Source of the DNA: RHLJ01 sp965242845
GTDB taxonomy: Bacteria; Bacteroidota; Rhodothermia; Balneolales; Balneolaceae
Assembly: GCA_965242845.1 (NCBI GenBank)
Contig: CBDETC010000002.1
Coordinates: 558,001 to 622,000 of the forward strand
Direction of reading: 5' to 3'
DNA: 64,000 nucleotides
Below the pieces are notes generated by a model. It did not search any database. It saw only the letters and a list, made by a program, of their open reading frames with translations, and was not told where the DNA came from. Both the position numbers and the translations under genes were made by a program. Within the stretch, counting starts at the first letter, position 1, and the number at the start of each line of letters is the position of its first letter. Positions 53,204 through 62,309 of the stretch are shown here, one piece after another.

Positions 53204-54814
53204 TTACTTAATAAGTGTCATAGTCTTGGTTTGAATCTCCTTACCTGCATATAGGCGATACAGATAGGTTCCACTAGACAGATTTGACGCATTAAATCTA
53301 ACCCTGTGCTCCCCAGCTGAAACAGTCCCTTCGACCAGTGTTTGAACTACTCTTCCCTGAATGTCATATACCTCAAGTTTTACGGCTTGAGGATTTTGTA
53401 GACTGAAAGAGATAGTGGTTTCAGGATTAAAAGGGTTAGGGTAATTTTGCTGAAGCTGAAACCTGAATGGGCTTGTTCCAAGTTCATTATTTACAGATGT
53501 ACCTGGCTTAAGAAATGGTACTCGTTCAAAACTACCACCCATCGTTTCTTCTGTTTGTGACTCATCTAACTGGAACCAGTCATTTAACAGCGTAGAATAG
53601 ATTTCTCTGAAATCATATTCATGAACCATATTTCCATATTCATCCAAATCAGCATTATTCAATTTGGGATCAGACCCAATGATTCCTCCCTCAACACTAT
53701 CCCCAAAAACCATCAGCGGAGCTGCTGTACCATGGTCGGTTCCAGCAGCGCCATTCTTATAAACCCGTCTTCCAAACTCTGAAAATGTTGCTATTAACAC
53801 TTCCTCAGACCTTCCATCTGCATTCAGATCATCATAGAAATCACGCACTGCGTTACTTAGTATTGACAGCAAAGTTGAATGATCCTCCAACTGATTGGCA
53901 TGAGTATCAAAGCCGCCAAGACTGACAAGGAAAATCTTACTTCCCAGATTACCTTTGATCAATCTTGAAACGATAGATAAACTTCTTCCTAATCCCTCAC
54001 TATCAAATTCTACCTGATTTGCACTAGTGTCATATGATGTCTTGATCGCATCAGCATAACGAAATGAGTTGTTTGCGAGGATTCGCATATGCCTCATTTC
54101 ATCCCCATAAATGGTATTGGGCATTCCTTCGGTGGGGTAAATCTCCCCATTTTCCAACAGGTATTCCAGCACTCCAACATCATTCAAAGTCATTCCCATA
54201 TCCAGGGCTGAACCTTTGAATAATAAAGAAGAGGCTCCTCCAATCTGAACTGCTAATGGAAAGTCGGTTGGATTTTCCTGAAAGTCAGGCTTTTGTTGAT
54301 CTAAATGCCTTCCTATCCAGCCTGTATCAAGATATTCGTCATGAGCGCTACCTGTAAGCCAGATATCTGTTGATCTAAAATGAGATAAATCACCACCAGG
54401 ATACCCTACATTCTGGATCACTCCCATTTTACCATCATTCCATAATGTTTCAAGCGGAGACATGGATGGGTGCATACCTGCAGTATCAGTGAGTTTTACG
54501 GCACTGTTTTTAGAAATAGAGAGTTCTTCCCGGGCATTGTAATAGATATCATCTTCAATAGGAACAATAGTATTTAACCCGTCATTACCACCGTCTAGTT
54601 GAATGAGAACTAACACCCTGTTGGTTTCTAATCCTGCTAGTTTTCTAAATAGAGAAGAACTTTCAAGAGCCTGTACCGGTGTATTACCCAAAACAAAGGA
54701 TCCTCCGGCTGTAATCAAACCCAATTTGCGGATAAAATCCTTTCTGCTGAATAAATCATGATGCTCATGGTGATGAGCTCCGTCAGATAAAACACTTCCT
54801 TTTATTCGTTTCAT
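53204..54814 (-). CDS. DUF1501 protein with sorting domain
   Basis: A 536-residue exported protein. The N-terminus has a hydrophobic signal near residues 28-50 (FIRKLGLITAGGSFVLG) and lacks a canonical twin-arginine pair. The DUF1501 core reads LVLIQLDGGNDGLNTIVPI, LSHFRSTDIWLTGS, FLVSLGGFDTHANQ, FSEFGRRVYKNGAAGTDHG and carries the likely metal-binding Asp and His residues of the alkaline phosphatase-like fold. The last 80 residues are a sorting domain beginning QQNYPNPFNPETTISFS. It follows the DUF1800 gene by 10 bases, the usual pairing. Function unknown. Confidence 0.88.
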   Translation of the reverse strand: MKRIKGSVLSDGAHHHEHHDLFSRKDFIRKLGLITAGGSFVLGNTPVQALESSSLFRKLAGLETNRVLVLIQLDGGNDGLNTIVPIEDDIYYNAREELSISKNSAVKLTDTAGMHPSMSPLETLWNDGKMGVIQNVGYPGGDLSHFRSTDIWLTGSAHDEYLDTGWIGRHLDQQKPDFQENPTDFPLAVQIGGASSLLFKGSALDMGMTLNDVGVLEYLLENGEIYPTEGMPNTIYGDEMRHMRILANNSFRYADAIKTSYDTSANQVEFDSEGLGRSLSIVSRLIKGNLGSKIFLVSLGGFDTHANQLEDHSTLLSILSNAVRDFYDDLNADGRSEEVLIATFSEFGRRVYKNGAAGTDHGTAAPLMVFGDSVEGGIIGSDPKLNNADLDEYGNMVHEYDFREIYSTLLNDWFQLDESQTEETMGGSFERVPFLKPGTSVNNELGTSPFRFQLQQNYPNPFNPETTISFSLQNPQAVKLEVYDIQGRVVQTLVEGTVSAGEHRVRFNASNLSSGTYLYRLYAGKEIQTKTMTLIK

Positions 54815-54824
54815 GAGCTGTCTC

Positions 54825-56330
54825 CTACTTTAGCTGGTATGCTGGAAGTTGACGGATATGAGCCATCAAATTTAAAATACGCCATCCGGCCCCACTGGCA
54901 TTTACGTTCCACTCGTAATCTGGAATTCCTCCAAGAAGTACACCTGGTAAGGCATCTTTATCAGCCTGAGGTAACTCAACAGCTAGCATAAACTCAGCGA
55001 TATCTTCTACCAGCTGATAAGGATCATTCGGGTCTGTCATTGCGTTAGCCATAGGTATCGGGTCAATACCTGCGCTGTATGCATGAATAACTGAGTATTG
55101 CCATCTAAAAGGTAATGTAGTGGTAGAAATCCAGGCTCGATGCCCTGGCCAACCGGCCACATTAATTGGATTGAAAAGAAACTGCCCCAAATCTCTAAGT
55201 TGCCAGGGTTGCCATTCAAGAAGGTTCTCCGGCAAGTCTTCTCCAATTTCCATCTGAAATCCAAGCATTAGCTCGACTGGACTTTTTATCATGGCACCTA
55301 CAAGTTCTTCGTCAAAGAAGTGCTCGCTCTTGAGGAGTTTTCTTACAACCGGTTCTATTTCAAAATTTTCGTCAATAAAAAACTGAGCCAGCTCAGAAAC
55401 GATGGCTTCATTTGGAGTTTCATACACAAAAAACTTGTAGATCTTTGTACACACGAACTCTGCAATCTCTTGCTCTTTTTCCTCAAAAATAATGTCTATT
55501 ACATCTTCATAATCAAAATTCCCGGTTCTTTCGAAGAATGTCTTACTTCCAGAGTCATGAAGGCTGGGCGTATAGTTGACTTCGAAATTGAAATAGTTTA
55601 CCCAGTATCCGGTAAGGGCCCGTGCAATTTCTTCAATATCTGTTTGAGTATAATTCCCAATACCCATTGTGAATAATTCAAGTAACTCACGAGCGTAATT
55701 CTCATTTGGACTTCCGGCTCTGTTCTCAACTCCATCTAAATAAATAAGCATAGCCTGGTCTAAGCCTATTTTTCTAACAAACTCTTTAAAATTACCTAAA
55801 GCGTACATCCGAAGAGTCTTGAAATGGCGATAAGCATAAGGTGCCAGTTCATATTTACCTATCTCGGTAACAAAATGGTTGTGCCAAAGCAGTACCATCT
55901 TTTCCCGAAATGGATACTCTTTCATCAATTCAGTCCACTCATTCTGATATTCGATATACAACTCGAAATTTTCGCTGAAGTATTGCTGAATTTCCTGGTC
56001 AGTAGCTCCCCAACCGGGTGGATATTTGTTTTCCCATGAAGGCGGTTCAGGCATATCTGCATTAATCGCAGCGTCAATTAAGGAATCGATGAAAGCTGCA
56101 GGTGTGGTTGCTAAAGCAATATCAAAATCCGTGTAATTGAGCCCAAATGAAAGTCTTCGAATTACATGCGCCGCTGCCTTTCTATCCCATGGCCTTTCCG
56201 CACTTGGCACGAATTCATTAAGAGTAGTAGAAAGACCTTTAGCCTTGGGGTTGCTTAGTTTTTCCCTTGTCTTTTCTCTAGGTTGATGAATAGCTTTGAC
56301 CTTTTCATGGTCAAGTTTTTCTGTAAACAT
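54825..56330 (-). CDS. DUF1800 protein
   Basis: A 501-residue protein. DUF1800 features are AAHVIRRLSFGLNYTDFDIAL, WHNHFVTEIGKYELAPYAYRHFKTLRMYALGNFKEF, ENYARELLELFTMGIGNYTQTDIEEIARALTG and PVELMLGF. There is no obvious signal peptide at the N-terminus. It precedes DUF1501 by 10 bases; such pairs are common in Planctomycetes and Bacteroidota, but the role is unknown. Confidence 0.88.
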   Translation of the reverse strand: MFTEKLDHEKVKAIHQPREKTREKLSNPKAKGLSTTLNEFVPSAERPWDRKAAAHVIRRLSFGLNYTDFDIALATTPAAFIDSLIDAAINADMPEPPSWENKYPPGWGATDQEIQQYFSENFELYIEYQNEWTELMKEYPFREKMVLLWHNHFVTEIGKYELAPYAYRHFKTLRMYALGNFKEFVRKIGLDQAMLIYLDGVENRAGSPNENYARELLELFTMGIGNYTQTDIEEIARALTGYWVNYFNFEVNYTPSLHDSGSKTFFERTGNFDYEDVIDIIFEEKEQEIAEFVCTKIYKFFVYETPNEAIVSELAQFFIDENFEIEPVVRKLLKSEHFFDEELVGAMIKSPVELMLGFQMEIGEDLPENLLEWQPWQLRDLGQFLFNPINVAGWPGHRAWISTTTLPFRWQYSVIHAYSAGIDPIPMANAMTDPNDPYQLVEDIAEFMLAVELPQADKDALPGVLLGGIPDYEWNVNASGAGWRILNLMAHIRQLPAYQLK

Positions 56331-56443
56331 ACTTCTACTCCATTAGAGTAATTCCGAAATATTCACTAAATAACAGCAGAACAGCTTAGAAATGCTACCA
56401 TTTCTCAATAATTTTAATATTTAATCATCATACATAGTAATTC
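56331..56443. promoter_or_regulatory. Divergent region between DUF1800 and glutamine synthetase-like genes
   Basis: A 113-base AT-rich interval containing the start signals of two divergent operons. I see no clear operator palindrome or known RNA motif. Confidence 0.4.
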
Positions 56444-57799
56444 ATGACTAACGAAGAAATATCTCAGATTATCGAACAGATCGAAGAACACAATAGCATA
56501 AAATTCGCTGTTGTAGATATTGATGGGGTTCTTCGTGGTAAGTTGATTAGCAAGGAAAAGTTTTTAAAGGCATTAGAGCATGGAGTTGGTTTCTGTAACG
56601 TGATTTTCGGATGGGATATGAATGATGCCGTTTATGAAAACTCTAAAGTAAGTGGCTGGCATACTGGGTATCCAGACTCCTTCGCTAGTTTTGACCCATC
56701 AACATTACGCAGTATTCCATGGGAAAATGGAAAGCCTTTTTTACTGGCTGATTTTTCAAAATCCGTAGAGTTACAAACTATCTGCCCCCGATCTCTACTA
56801 AAAAGAATTAACAATCAAGCTCAGGATCTTGGTTATCATCCAAAGTTTTCTGCAGAATTTGAATGGTTTAACTTTTTGGAAACTCCTCATTCTCTTCAAG
56901 AAAAAGAGTATGCCAATCCAACCCCGCTTACTCCTGGGATGTTCGGATACTCAATTCTCAGGGCTTCCCAAAATTCTGAATATGTAAATGATTTATTTGA
57001 ATCATTTACTGAATTTGGAGTCCCTTTGGATGGTCTGCATACCGAAACTGGTGATGGAGTTTATGAAGCCGCTATTACCTATTCAGATGTACTTGAAGCT
57101 GCTGATCGTGCTGTGTTATTCAAAACTGCCACCAAGGAAATTGCTTCTCAATACGGATTAACTGCTTCCTTTATGGCCAAATGGACAGATAAACTACCAG
57201 GCTGTAGCGCTCACATCCATCAAAGTCTTTGGGATGAGAACGGGAAGAATCTCTTTCATATTGAGAACAACGCTGACAGTATAAGCGGTCTGTTCGAGCA
57301 CTATATCGCTGGAATTTTACACTGCATGCCATTCATCATGCCTATGTATGCTCCAACCATAAACAGCTATAAACGATATGTAGAGGGATCCTGGGCACCT
57401 ACCTCCTTAGGTTGGGGAATTGAAAACAGAACTACCGCTCTTCGAGTGATTCCTCACAGTAAAGATTCTATGCGATTGGAAAATAGAGTTCCTGGTGCAG
57501 ATATAAATCCTTATTTAGCTATGGCAGCAAGTCTGGCTTCGGGTTTGTATGGGATTACGAATAAACTGGAACTTAAACTATCTGCTACAACGGGAAACCA
57601 CTACGAAAAAGAACACCTCCAAATGCTCCCACAAGATCTTAAAACGGCTACAGAAGCAATGAAAAACTCTGAAATCCCAGCACTACTCTTCGGAGAAGAA
57701 TTTGCAGATCATTTTATTCGAACCAGGGAATGGGAGTGGAATCAATATGATCCAAATGAATCGAATTGGGAGATGAAGAGATACTTTGAAATTATTTAA
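56444..57799 (+). CDS. Glutamine synthetase family ligase (PuuA-like)
   Basis: A 451-residue ligase. Landmarks are AEFEWFNF (residues 137-144, metal-binding Glu), ETGDGVYEAAITYSD, GCSAHIHQSLWDENGKN (catalytic His), EGSWAPTSLGWGIENRTTALR and RLENRVPGADINPYLAMAAS. The C-terminal REWEWNQYDPNESNWEMKRYFE resembles gamma-glutamyl-amine ligases such as PuuA rather than ammonium-assimilating GlnA, and no adenylylation loop is visible. It leads an operon with a kinase-like and a HAD phosphatase gene (8 and 2 base gaps), pointing to a pathway with a phosphorylated intermediate. Confidence 0.85.
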   Translation: MTNEEISQIIEQIEEHNSIKFAVVDIDGVLRGKLISKEKFLKALEHGVGFCNVIFGWDMNDAVYENSKVSGWHTGYPDSFASFDPSTLRSIPWENGKPFLLADFSKSVELQTICPRSLLKRINNQAQDLGYHPKFSAEFEWFNFLETPHSLQEKEYANPTPLTPGMFGYSILRASQNSEYVNDLFESFTEFGVPLDGLHTETGDGVYEAAITYSDVLEAADRAVLFKTATKEIASQYGLTASFMAKWTDKLPGCSAHIHQSLWDENGKNLFHIENNADSISGLFEHYIAGILHCMPFIMPMYAPTINSYKRYVEGSWAPTSLGWGIENRTTALRVIPHSKDSMRLENRVPGADINPYLAMAASLASGLYGITNKLELKLSATTGNHYEKEHLQMLPQDLKTATEAMKNSEIPALLFGEEFADHFIRTREWEWNQYDPNESNWEMKRYFEII

Positions 57800-57807
57800 T
57801 TTCCAGC

Positions 57808-58851
57808 ATGTCATTTATAGATTTTAACGACATAGTTAGGGAAGCATGGCAATCCTATGATAGCTCCCGTGAAATTGCCAGAATTCAGGATATTAGTGCA
57901 CGTGTATCTACGAATCATGTGTACCAGATCACATTGAGAGATCATAACCTGATTGTAGCTAAGCTCTCTTATTTTGGTAAGTATGAGCATTTTGTGGAAG
58001 ATCATAGCATCATCAATTCTCTTTCTAACAACCTTCCCAGTCCTTTTGAGAACTTCCTTGCCAGATCCTTAATGAAGGGTAATGAGCTTTTTGTATATCG
58101 ATATCAGGCAGAGATTATAGATATATGGGTAGTTTTTTATCGCCCCATTAGAATTCAAAAGAAACTACCTAAGCGACTGGATGAAAATCAGATTAAAGGC
58201 CTGGCAAGAGAAACCGCAACATTTCATAAGGCTTGTGATAGTGTAAAAGGCACGTTGCCTCCTTCATCCAAAACTATGAATGTGGATATTGATGGACTAT
58301 TGGATGTGTTAGAATCCGATGAGGGACACTTCCAACATCATATGCATCTGGACTTGATCGAATCTCAATGCTTAAGATTTAAAGAAGAGTATGATGGACT
58401 TGATGCTGATAGCCTTGATACTATCCCTGTTTTCGTAGATTGGAATATCGGCAACTTCTCCGTTTCTCCTGATTTCAAGTTCTTTTCCCGTTGGGACTAT
58501 GATTGGTTTAGGATGAGTACCAGGATGATGGACTTTTATTTCTTCAGCCGCGTAGTTTCTGACATTGGCGATCGAACCGTCTTTACCTACAATATTGACA
58601 TCTTGATGGAAGAACGATTCCTCCTTTTTCTTACTGAGTATCACAAAGTTTTTCCACTTACCGAAAAAGAGATTTTATTCTTAAAAGAATGCTATCGCTT
58701 CTTTCTTCTTACCTATGTAGTTAAATACGGCAGGTATTTTTACCATGAAGTATTTGCCACCAAATTACAAAGAGAAGTATTTGATATTCACCTGCCTTCA
58801 ATCGATAAAAAATTTGACCCGAAGCCATTATTAGAGGCTCTAAATAAATAG
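57808..58851 (+). CDS. APH-like phosphotransferase
   Basis: A 347-residue protein with the protein-kinase-like fold of the aminoglycoside/choline kinase class. K52 in LIVAKLS is likely the ATP-anchoring lysine. The catalytic loop reads VDWNIGNF with D211 and N216, and the DFG-like Asp is in SRWDYDWF (D230). The usual HGD is replaced by VDW, so the catalytic base is preserved while its preceding residue is not. It is in a tight operon between the glutamine synthetase-like gene (8 bases) and the HAD gene (2 bases), so it probably phosphorylates a pathway metabolite. Confidence 0.75.
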   Translation: MSFIDFNDIVREAWQSYDSSREIARIQDISARVSTNHVYQITLRDHNLIVAKLSYFGKYEHFVEDHSIINSLSNNLPSPFENFLARSLMKGNELFVYRYQAEIIDIWVVFYRPIRIQKKLPKRLDENQIKGLARETATFHKACDSVKGTLPPSSKTMNVDIDGLLDVLESDEGHFQHHMHLDLIESQCLRFKEEYDGLDADSLDTIPVFVDWNIGNFSVSPDFKFFSRWDYDWFRMSTRMMDFYFFSRVVSDIGDRTVFTYNIDILMEERFLLFLTEYHKVFPLTEKEILFLKECYRFFLLTYVVKYGRYFYHEVFATKLQREVFDIHLPSIDKKFDPKPLLEALNK

Positions 58852-58853
58852 TT

Positions 58854-59702
58854 ATGAGTTACCCTTCTTTTTTTGATGTAGCCAAAGATTTTAAAGTCAT
58901 TATGCTAGACTCTTATGGTGTAGTAAAGAACTATAAAGGACTAATCAATGGCGTTGATGACACCATAAATTGGATTAAAGAGCAGGGTAAAACATTTCGT
59001 TTGCTCACTAATGATGCTTCAAGAAGTCAGAAACAGCAGCTGGAAAGCCTTGGCCGTTTAGGGTTAACTAATATCAAGCTTCATGAAATTATTACTTCTG
59101 GAATGATGGCAAAACAGTTCCTGGAACAAAAAATCCAATCTGGAAGAATTGCTTATTTAGGGACTAAAAACTCCGCCGAGTACATCCTTCAATCTGGGTT
59201 GGAACATGTTGCCGTAGCTGATATCGACTTTGATCATATTGACGACATTGCTGCTTTTGTTTTTTTGGATGATGAAGGCTTTGACTGGAATACTGATATT
59301 AATAAAACGGTGAATTTACTTCGGAAGAAAATCATGCCCGTCATTCTGGCCAACTCAGATAAGTTCTACCCTGTTGCCAACCATGATGTGGCGGTAGCAA
59401 CTGGAGGCATAGCCAAGCTGGTTGAGACCATGCTCAAAAAGAAATTCATTCACTTTGGTAAACCTGATTCCCAAATGTTTATGTATGCATATGAAGCATT
59501 AGTTGAGGAGCTTGGTCCCATCGAAAAAAGTGAAATACTTATGGTTGGTGATACCCTGGAAACAGATATTCTTGGGGGGAATAAATTCGGTGTAAAAACG
59601 ATGCTGGTTCTTTCTGGAAATACCCTAGAAGAACGAGTGCAATCAAATATCCGATCATCAGGGATAATTCCTGATTTTATTTGTCGTTCCGTGGTAGAAT
59701 AA
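58854..59702 (+). CDS. HAD-IIA (NagD/PGP-like) phosphatase
   Basis: A 282-residue HAD hydrolase with a C2 cap. Motif I is VIMLDSYGVV, with D19 as nucleophile; the usual second Asp is replaced by Tyr as in many HAD-IIA members. Motif II LLTNDAS, C2 cap with ILQSGLEHVAVADID, motif III FGKPDSQMF and motif IV MVGDTLETDILGGNKFG follow. It is the last gene of the ligase-kinase operon and is followed by a strong terminator. It likely removes the phosphate of the operon's intermediate, or a damaged by-product. Confidence 0.85.
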   Translation: MSYPSFFDVAKDFKVIMLDSYGVVKNYKGLINGVDDTINWIKEQGKTFRLLTNDASRSQKQQLESLGRLGLTNIKLHEIITSGMMAKQFLEQKIQSGRIAYLGTKNSAEYILQSGLEHVAVADIDFDHIDDIAAFVFLDDEGFDWNTDINKTVNLLRKKIMPVILANSDKFYPVANHDVAVATGGIAKLVETMLKKKFIHFGKPDSQMFMYAYEALVEELGPIEKSEILMVGDTLETDILGGNKFGVKTMLVLSGNTLEERVQSNIRSSGIIPDFICRSVVE

Positions 59703-59703
59703 A

Positions 59704-59727
59704 AAAAGCCTTCCGAAGAAGGCTTTT
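59704..59727. terminator. Bidirectional intrinsic terminator
   Basis: AAAAGCCTTC (59704-59713) and GAAGGCTTTT (59718-59727) form a perfect 10-bp stem with a CGAA tetraloop. A-run to the left and T-run to the right allow it to stop both the plus-strand operon and the minus-strand S9 peptidase gene. Confidence 0.9.
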
Positions 59728-59731
59728 AGTG

Positions 59732-62179
59732 TTAATCTACTTTTGGGCTAACCCTTTCCAATTCTCTGGGTTCAGCATCTCGAACATAGGTGTTCATCCA
59801 TTCTGTTTGCTCATGTAGCATATGTAGCAAAGATTCACGAGCAACATAGCCATGGCTTTCATGTGGAAGCATCACCAATTTTACCGTGCCACCTAAACCG
59901 CTCACCGCTCCATACATTCGCTGGCTTTGAATTGGAAATGTTCCAGAGTTATTATCCACTTCACCATGAATCAAAAGAAGCGGTTCATTAATCTTCTCCG
60001 CGTTCATAAATGGAGACATCTCAAAGTAAATCTCAGGCGCTTCCCAGAAGGTTCGAGGCTCAGCCTGGAATCCAAATGGCGTAAGTGATCGATTGTATGC
60101 ACCACTTCGCGCGATTCCTGCTCTGAAAATATCTGAATGAGCAAGAAGGTTAGCAGTCATAAATGCACCATAACTATGCCCTCCAACACCAACTCGCTGA
60201 GGATCACCAACTCCCATACGGTCAATTTCATCTACAATGGCCTGACCATTTGCTACTAGTTGTTCAACAAAAGTGTCATTAGGTTGCTCATCACCTTCGC
60301 CAATAATAGGCATAGCAGCACCTTGTACAACAGCATAGCCTTCGGTCAACATGAAATGAGGCCCCCAATAACCAATGCTTGTAAATCTGTATGGAGAAGT
60401 AGTTACTTGGCTTGCTGCATTCGCACTTTTGAACTCGCGAGGATAGGCCCAAACAAGCGTTGGTAATTTACCATCGCGTTCTTTGTCATACCCTGGAGGT
60501 AAAAATACAGTAGCTGAAAGACTTACACCATCTTCTCGTTCATAAGTAATAAACTCTTTTGTTACTCCTTTAAGTTCTGGCGTAGGATGTTCGAAGAACG
60601 TGACTTGTTTCATCTCATCCTTATTAACATCCCGCATATAGTAATTAGGTTGTTCAGTAACAGATTCCCTACGTGTAATAATTTCAGAACCATTTTTATC
60701 CAACACAGCAACCAAATACTCATAGTAAGGAGCTTCCGAACGCCATAGTTCTTCCGTTTCCCCTGATTTCAGATCGAAAGAATTAAGAAATGGTTGGTTT
60801 CCTTCTGGCGAGTATCCTTGTCCGCTCATTAATACCTTTGAGCCTCGATCTGTTGTATGAAGAACATAAGTACCATACTTAGATCGTTTGAATTGAGGAG
60901 AACCAGGATCGGTATACCTGTCTTCGGTATTCCTATCAAATACGAGTTCTACTTCTCCTTTGTAGGGATCAACCATCCAGGTTCTGCCCTGACGGGATGC
61001 TCTCCAGTATTCATTAGCTAAGGCGTAACCTTCTTCGCTCCATGAGATTCCAGCATACCTGAATTCCATGTCGACTAATTTAGTAGCCTCACCCTGGAAG
61101 GGTACTTCTTGCATCAACACCCGATCTCTTTTTTCCACTTCTCTTCGTTGGTCTCCACCGTCTAATGCCTCAACCCAAACTAAAGTAGCTGGCTGATCAG
61201 CTCTCCAGTTGATAGAACGAGGACCTTCATACGTAGAAGAAAAACCAATCGGGATTTGATCTCGAAGTGGGAGGTTTGCAACCATAGTAACTAACTCACC
61301 ATCCCGATCCAGTACTTTCGTCTCATTTGGAAAGCGGAATGCCGGTACTCTGTACGAATATGGTTTTTTAACTTCTGTCATAAGGATATAGTCGTTGTCA
61401 GGGCTTATCCGAATAGTTGTATAAATACCTGGTTCGGTTAGCTCAGTAACTTTCCCATCTAATGATACTTCTGCTATTGTGGAAGTAAAGTAGTAGTCGA
61501 ACAGATCTTCATCATATTTGTTCTGAAGTAAATCCTGGTAGGTTCTGGCTGGAGTAGCACTTCCGGTACTTTGTTCAATAGTCGGACCGGTTGGCACAAG
61601 ATTCTCTTCCGGCGCTGAACCACGATCTTTTGATACCATTTGAACTAAAATGGATTTAGAATCCCGGCTCCATGTCATAGGAGTTCCGTAGGTATCGTTC
61701 ACTTCAATATCAGAAACTCTTGAGGCTTTTCCGTTTTTTACTTCTGCCCTCCATAGCTCGATTCTATCACTTTGAATAACTAAAAAAGCGATGTGTTTGC
61801 TATCCGGAGACCAAGAGACATCAGTAATTTTAGGAGCCTCTGGCAGGCCGGAAATTTCAACATCCTTCCCGGATTCCATATTACGGATAGTAATTCCATT
61901 TAATGTGGTTGTACGCGAAGGCCCAGATACCCTCGGGTTGATTCTTATCCCGGCTAATCGGAGTTCTGGTTGTGACACCTCTTCAATAGATGGTCTTCCA
62001 GGTCGGTGAAGTAGTGCCATAGACTCGCCGTTAGGAGCGATTGAAACAAAAGGCGTAGCATCATTATCCACCAGATCGATCATAGCCTGAGAAGGCTCCA
62101 TATACCCATATTGGCCAAATCCATGCAGGGTAAACACAAGAGCAATAGAGAAAGTTAGAAGCAAAGCTTTATTCTTCAT
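59732..62179 (-). CDS. S9 family serine peptidase, exported
   Basis: An 815-residue peptidase with a signal peptide (residues 1-22). An N-terminal propeller-like part (WSPDSKHIAFLVI, WSRDSKSILVQM, ISPDNDYILMTEV) precedes the alpha/beta-hydrolase domain (about 560-815). The catalytic triad is Ser in GGHSYGAF, Asp in HGEVDNNSG and His in PHESHGY. It resembles bacterial exported prolyl oligopeptidase/glutamyl-peptidase type S9 enzymes. It likely digests peptides in the periplasm. Confidence 0.9.
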   Translation of the reverse strand: MKNKALLLTFSIALVFTLHGFGQYGYMEPSQAMIDLVDNDATPFVSIAPNGESMALLHRPGRPSIEEVSQPELRLAGIRINPRVSGPSRTTTLNGITIRNMESGKDVEISGLPEAPKITDVSWSPDSKHIAFLVIQSDRIELWRAEVKNGKASRVSDIEVNDTYGTPMTWSRDSKSILVQMVSKDRGSAPEENLVPTGPTIEQSTGSATPARTYQDLLQNKYDEDLFDYYFTSTIAEVSLDGKVTELTEPGIYTTIRISPDNDYILMTEVKKPYSYRVPAFRFPNETKVLDRDGELVTMVANLPLRDQIPIGFSSTYEGPRSINWRADQPATLVWVEALDGGDQRREVEKRDRVLMQEVPFQGEATKLVDMEFRYAGISWSEEGYALANEYWRASRQGRTWMVDPYKGEVELVFDRNTEDRYTDPGSPQFKRSKYGTYVLHTTDRGSKVLMSGQGYSPEGNQPFLNSFDLKSGETEELWRSEAPYYEYLVAVLDKNGSEIITRRESVTEQPNYYMRDVNKDEMKQVTFFEHPTPELKGVTKEFITYEREDGVSLSATVFLPPGYDKERDGKLPTLVWAYPREFKSANAASQVTTSPYRFTSIGYWGPHFMLTEGYAVVQGAAMPIIGEGDEQPNDTFVEQLVANGQAIVDEIDRMGVGDPQRVGVGGHSYGAFMTANLLAHSDIFRAGIARSGAYNRSLTPFGFQAEPRTFWEAPEIYFEMSPFMNAEKINEPLLLIHGEVDNNSGTFPIQSQRMYGAVSGLGGTVKLVMLPHESHGYVARESLLHMLHEQTEWMNTYVRDAEPRELERVSPKVD

Positions 62180-62309
62180 GGTAGTGAATTGTAGTTAGGA
62201 TTGGATGCCTAATTAATTCACTAAAAACCGAATGAGCAAGAAGTTTTTGGTAAAAGCTTGTTTCTACAACATGAAGACAGTTAGGAAAGGACGAGTGTTA
62301 CCAAAAACC

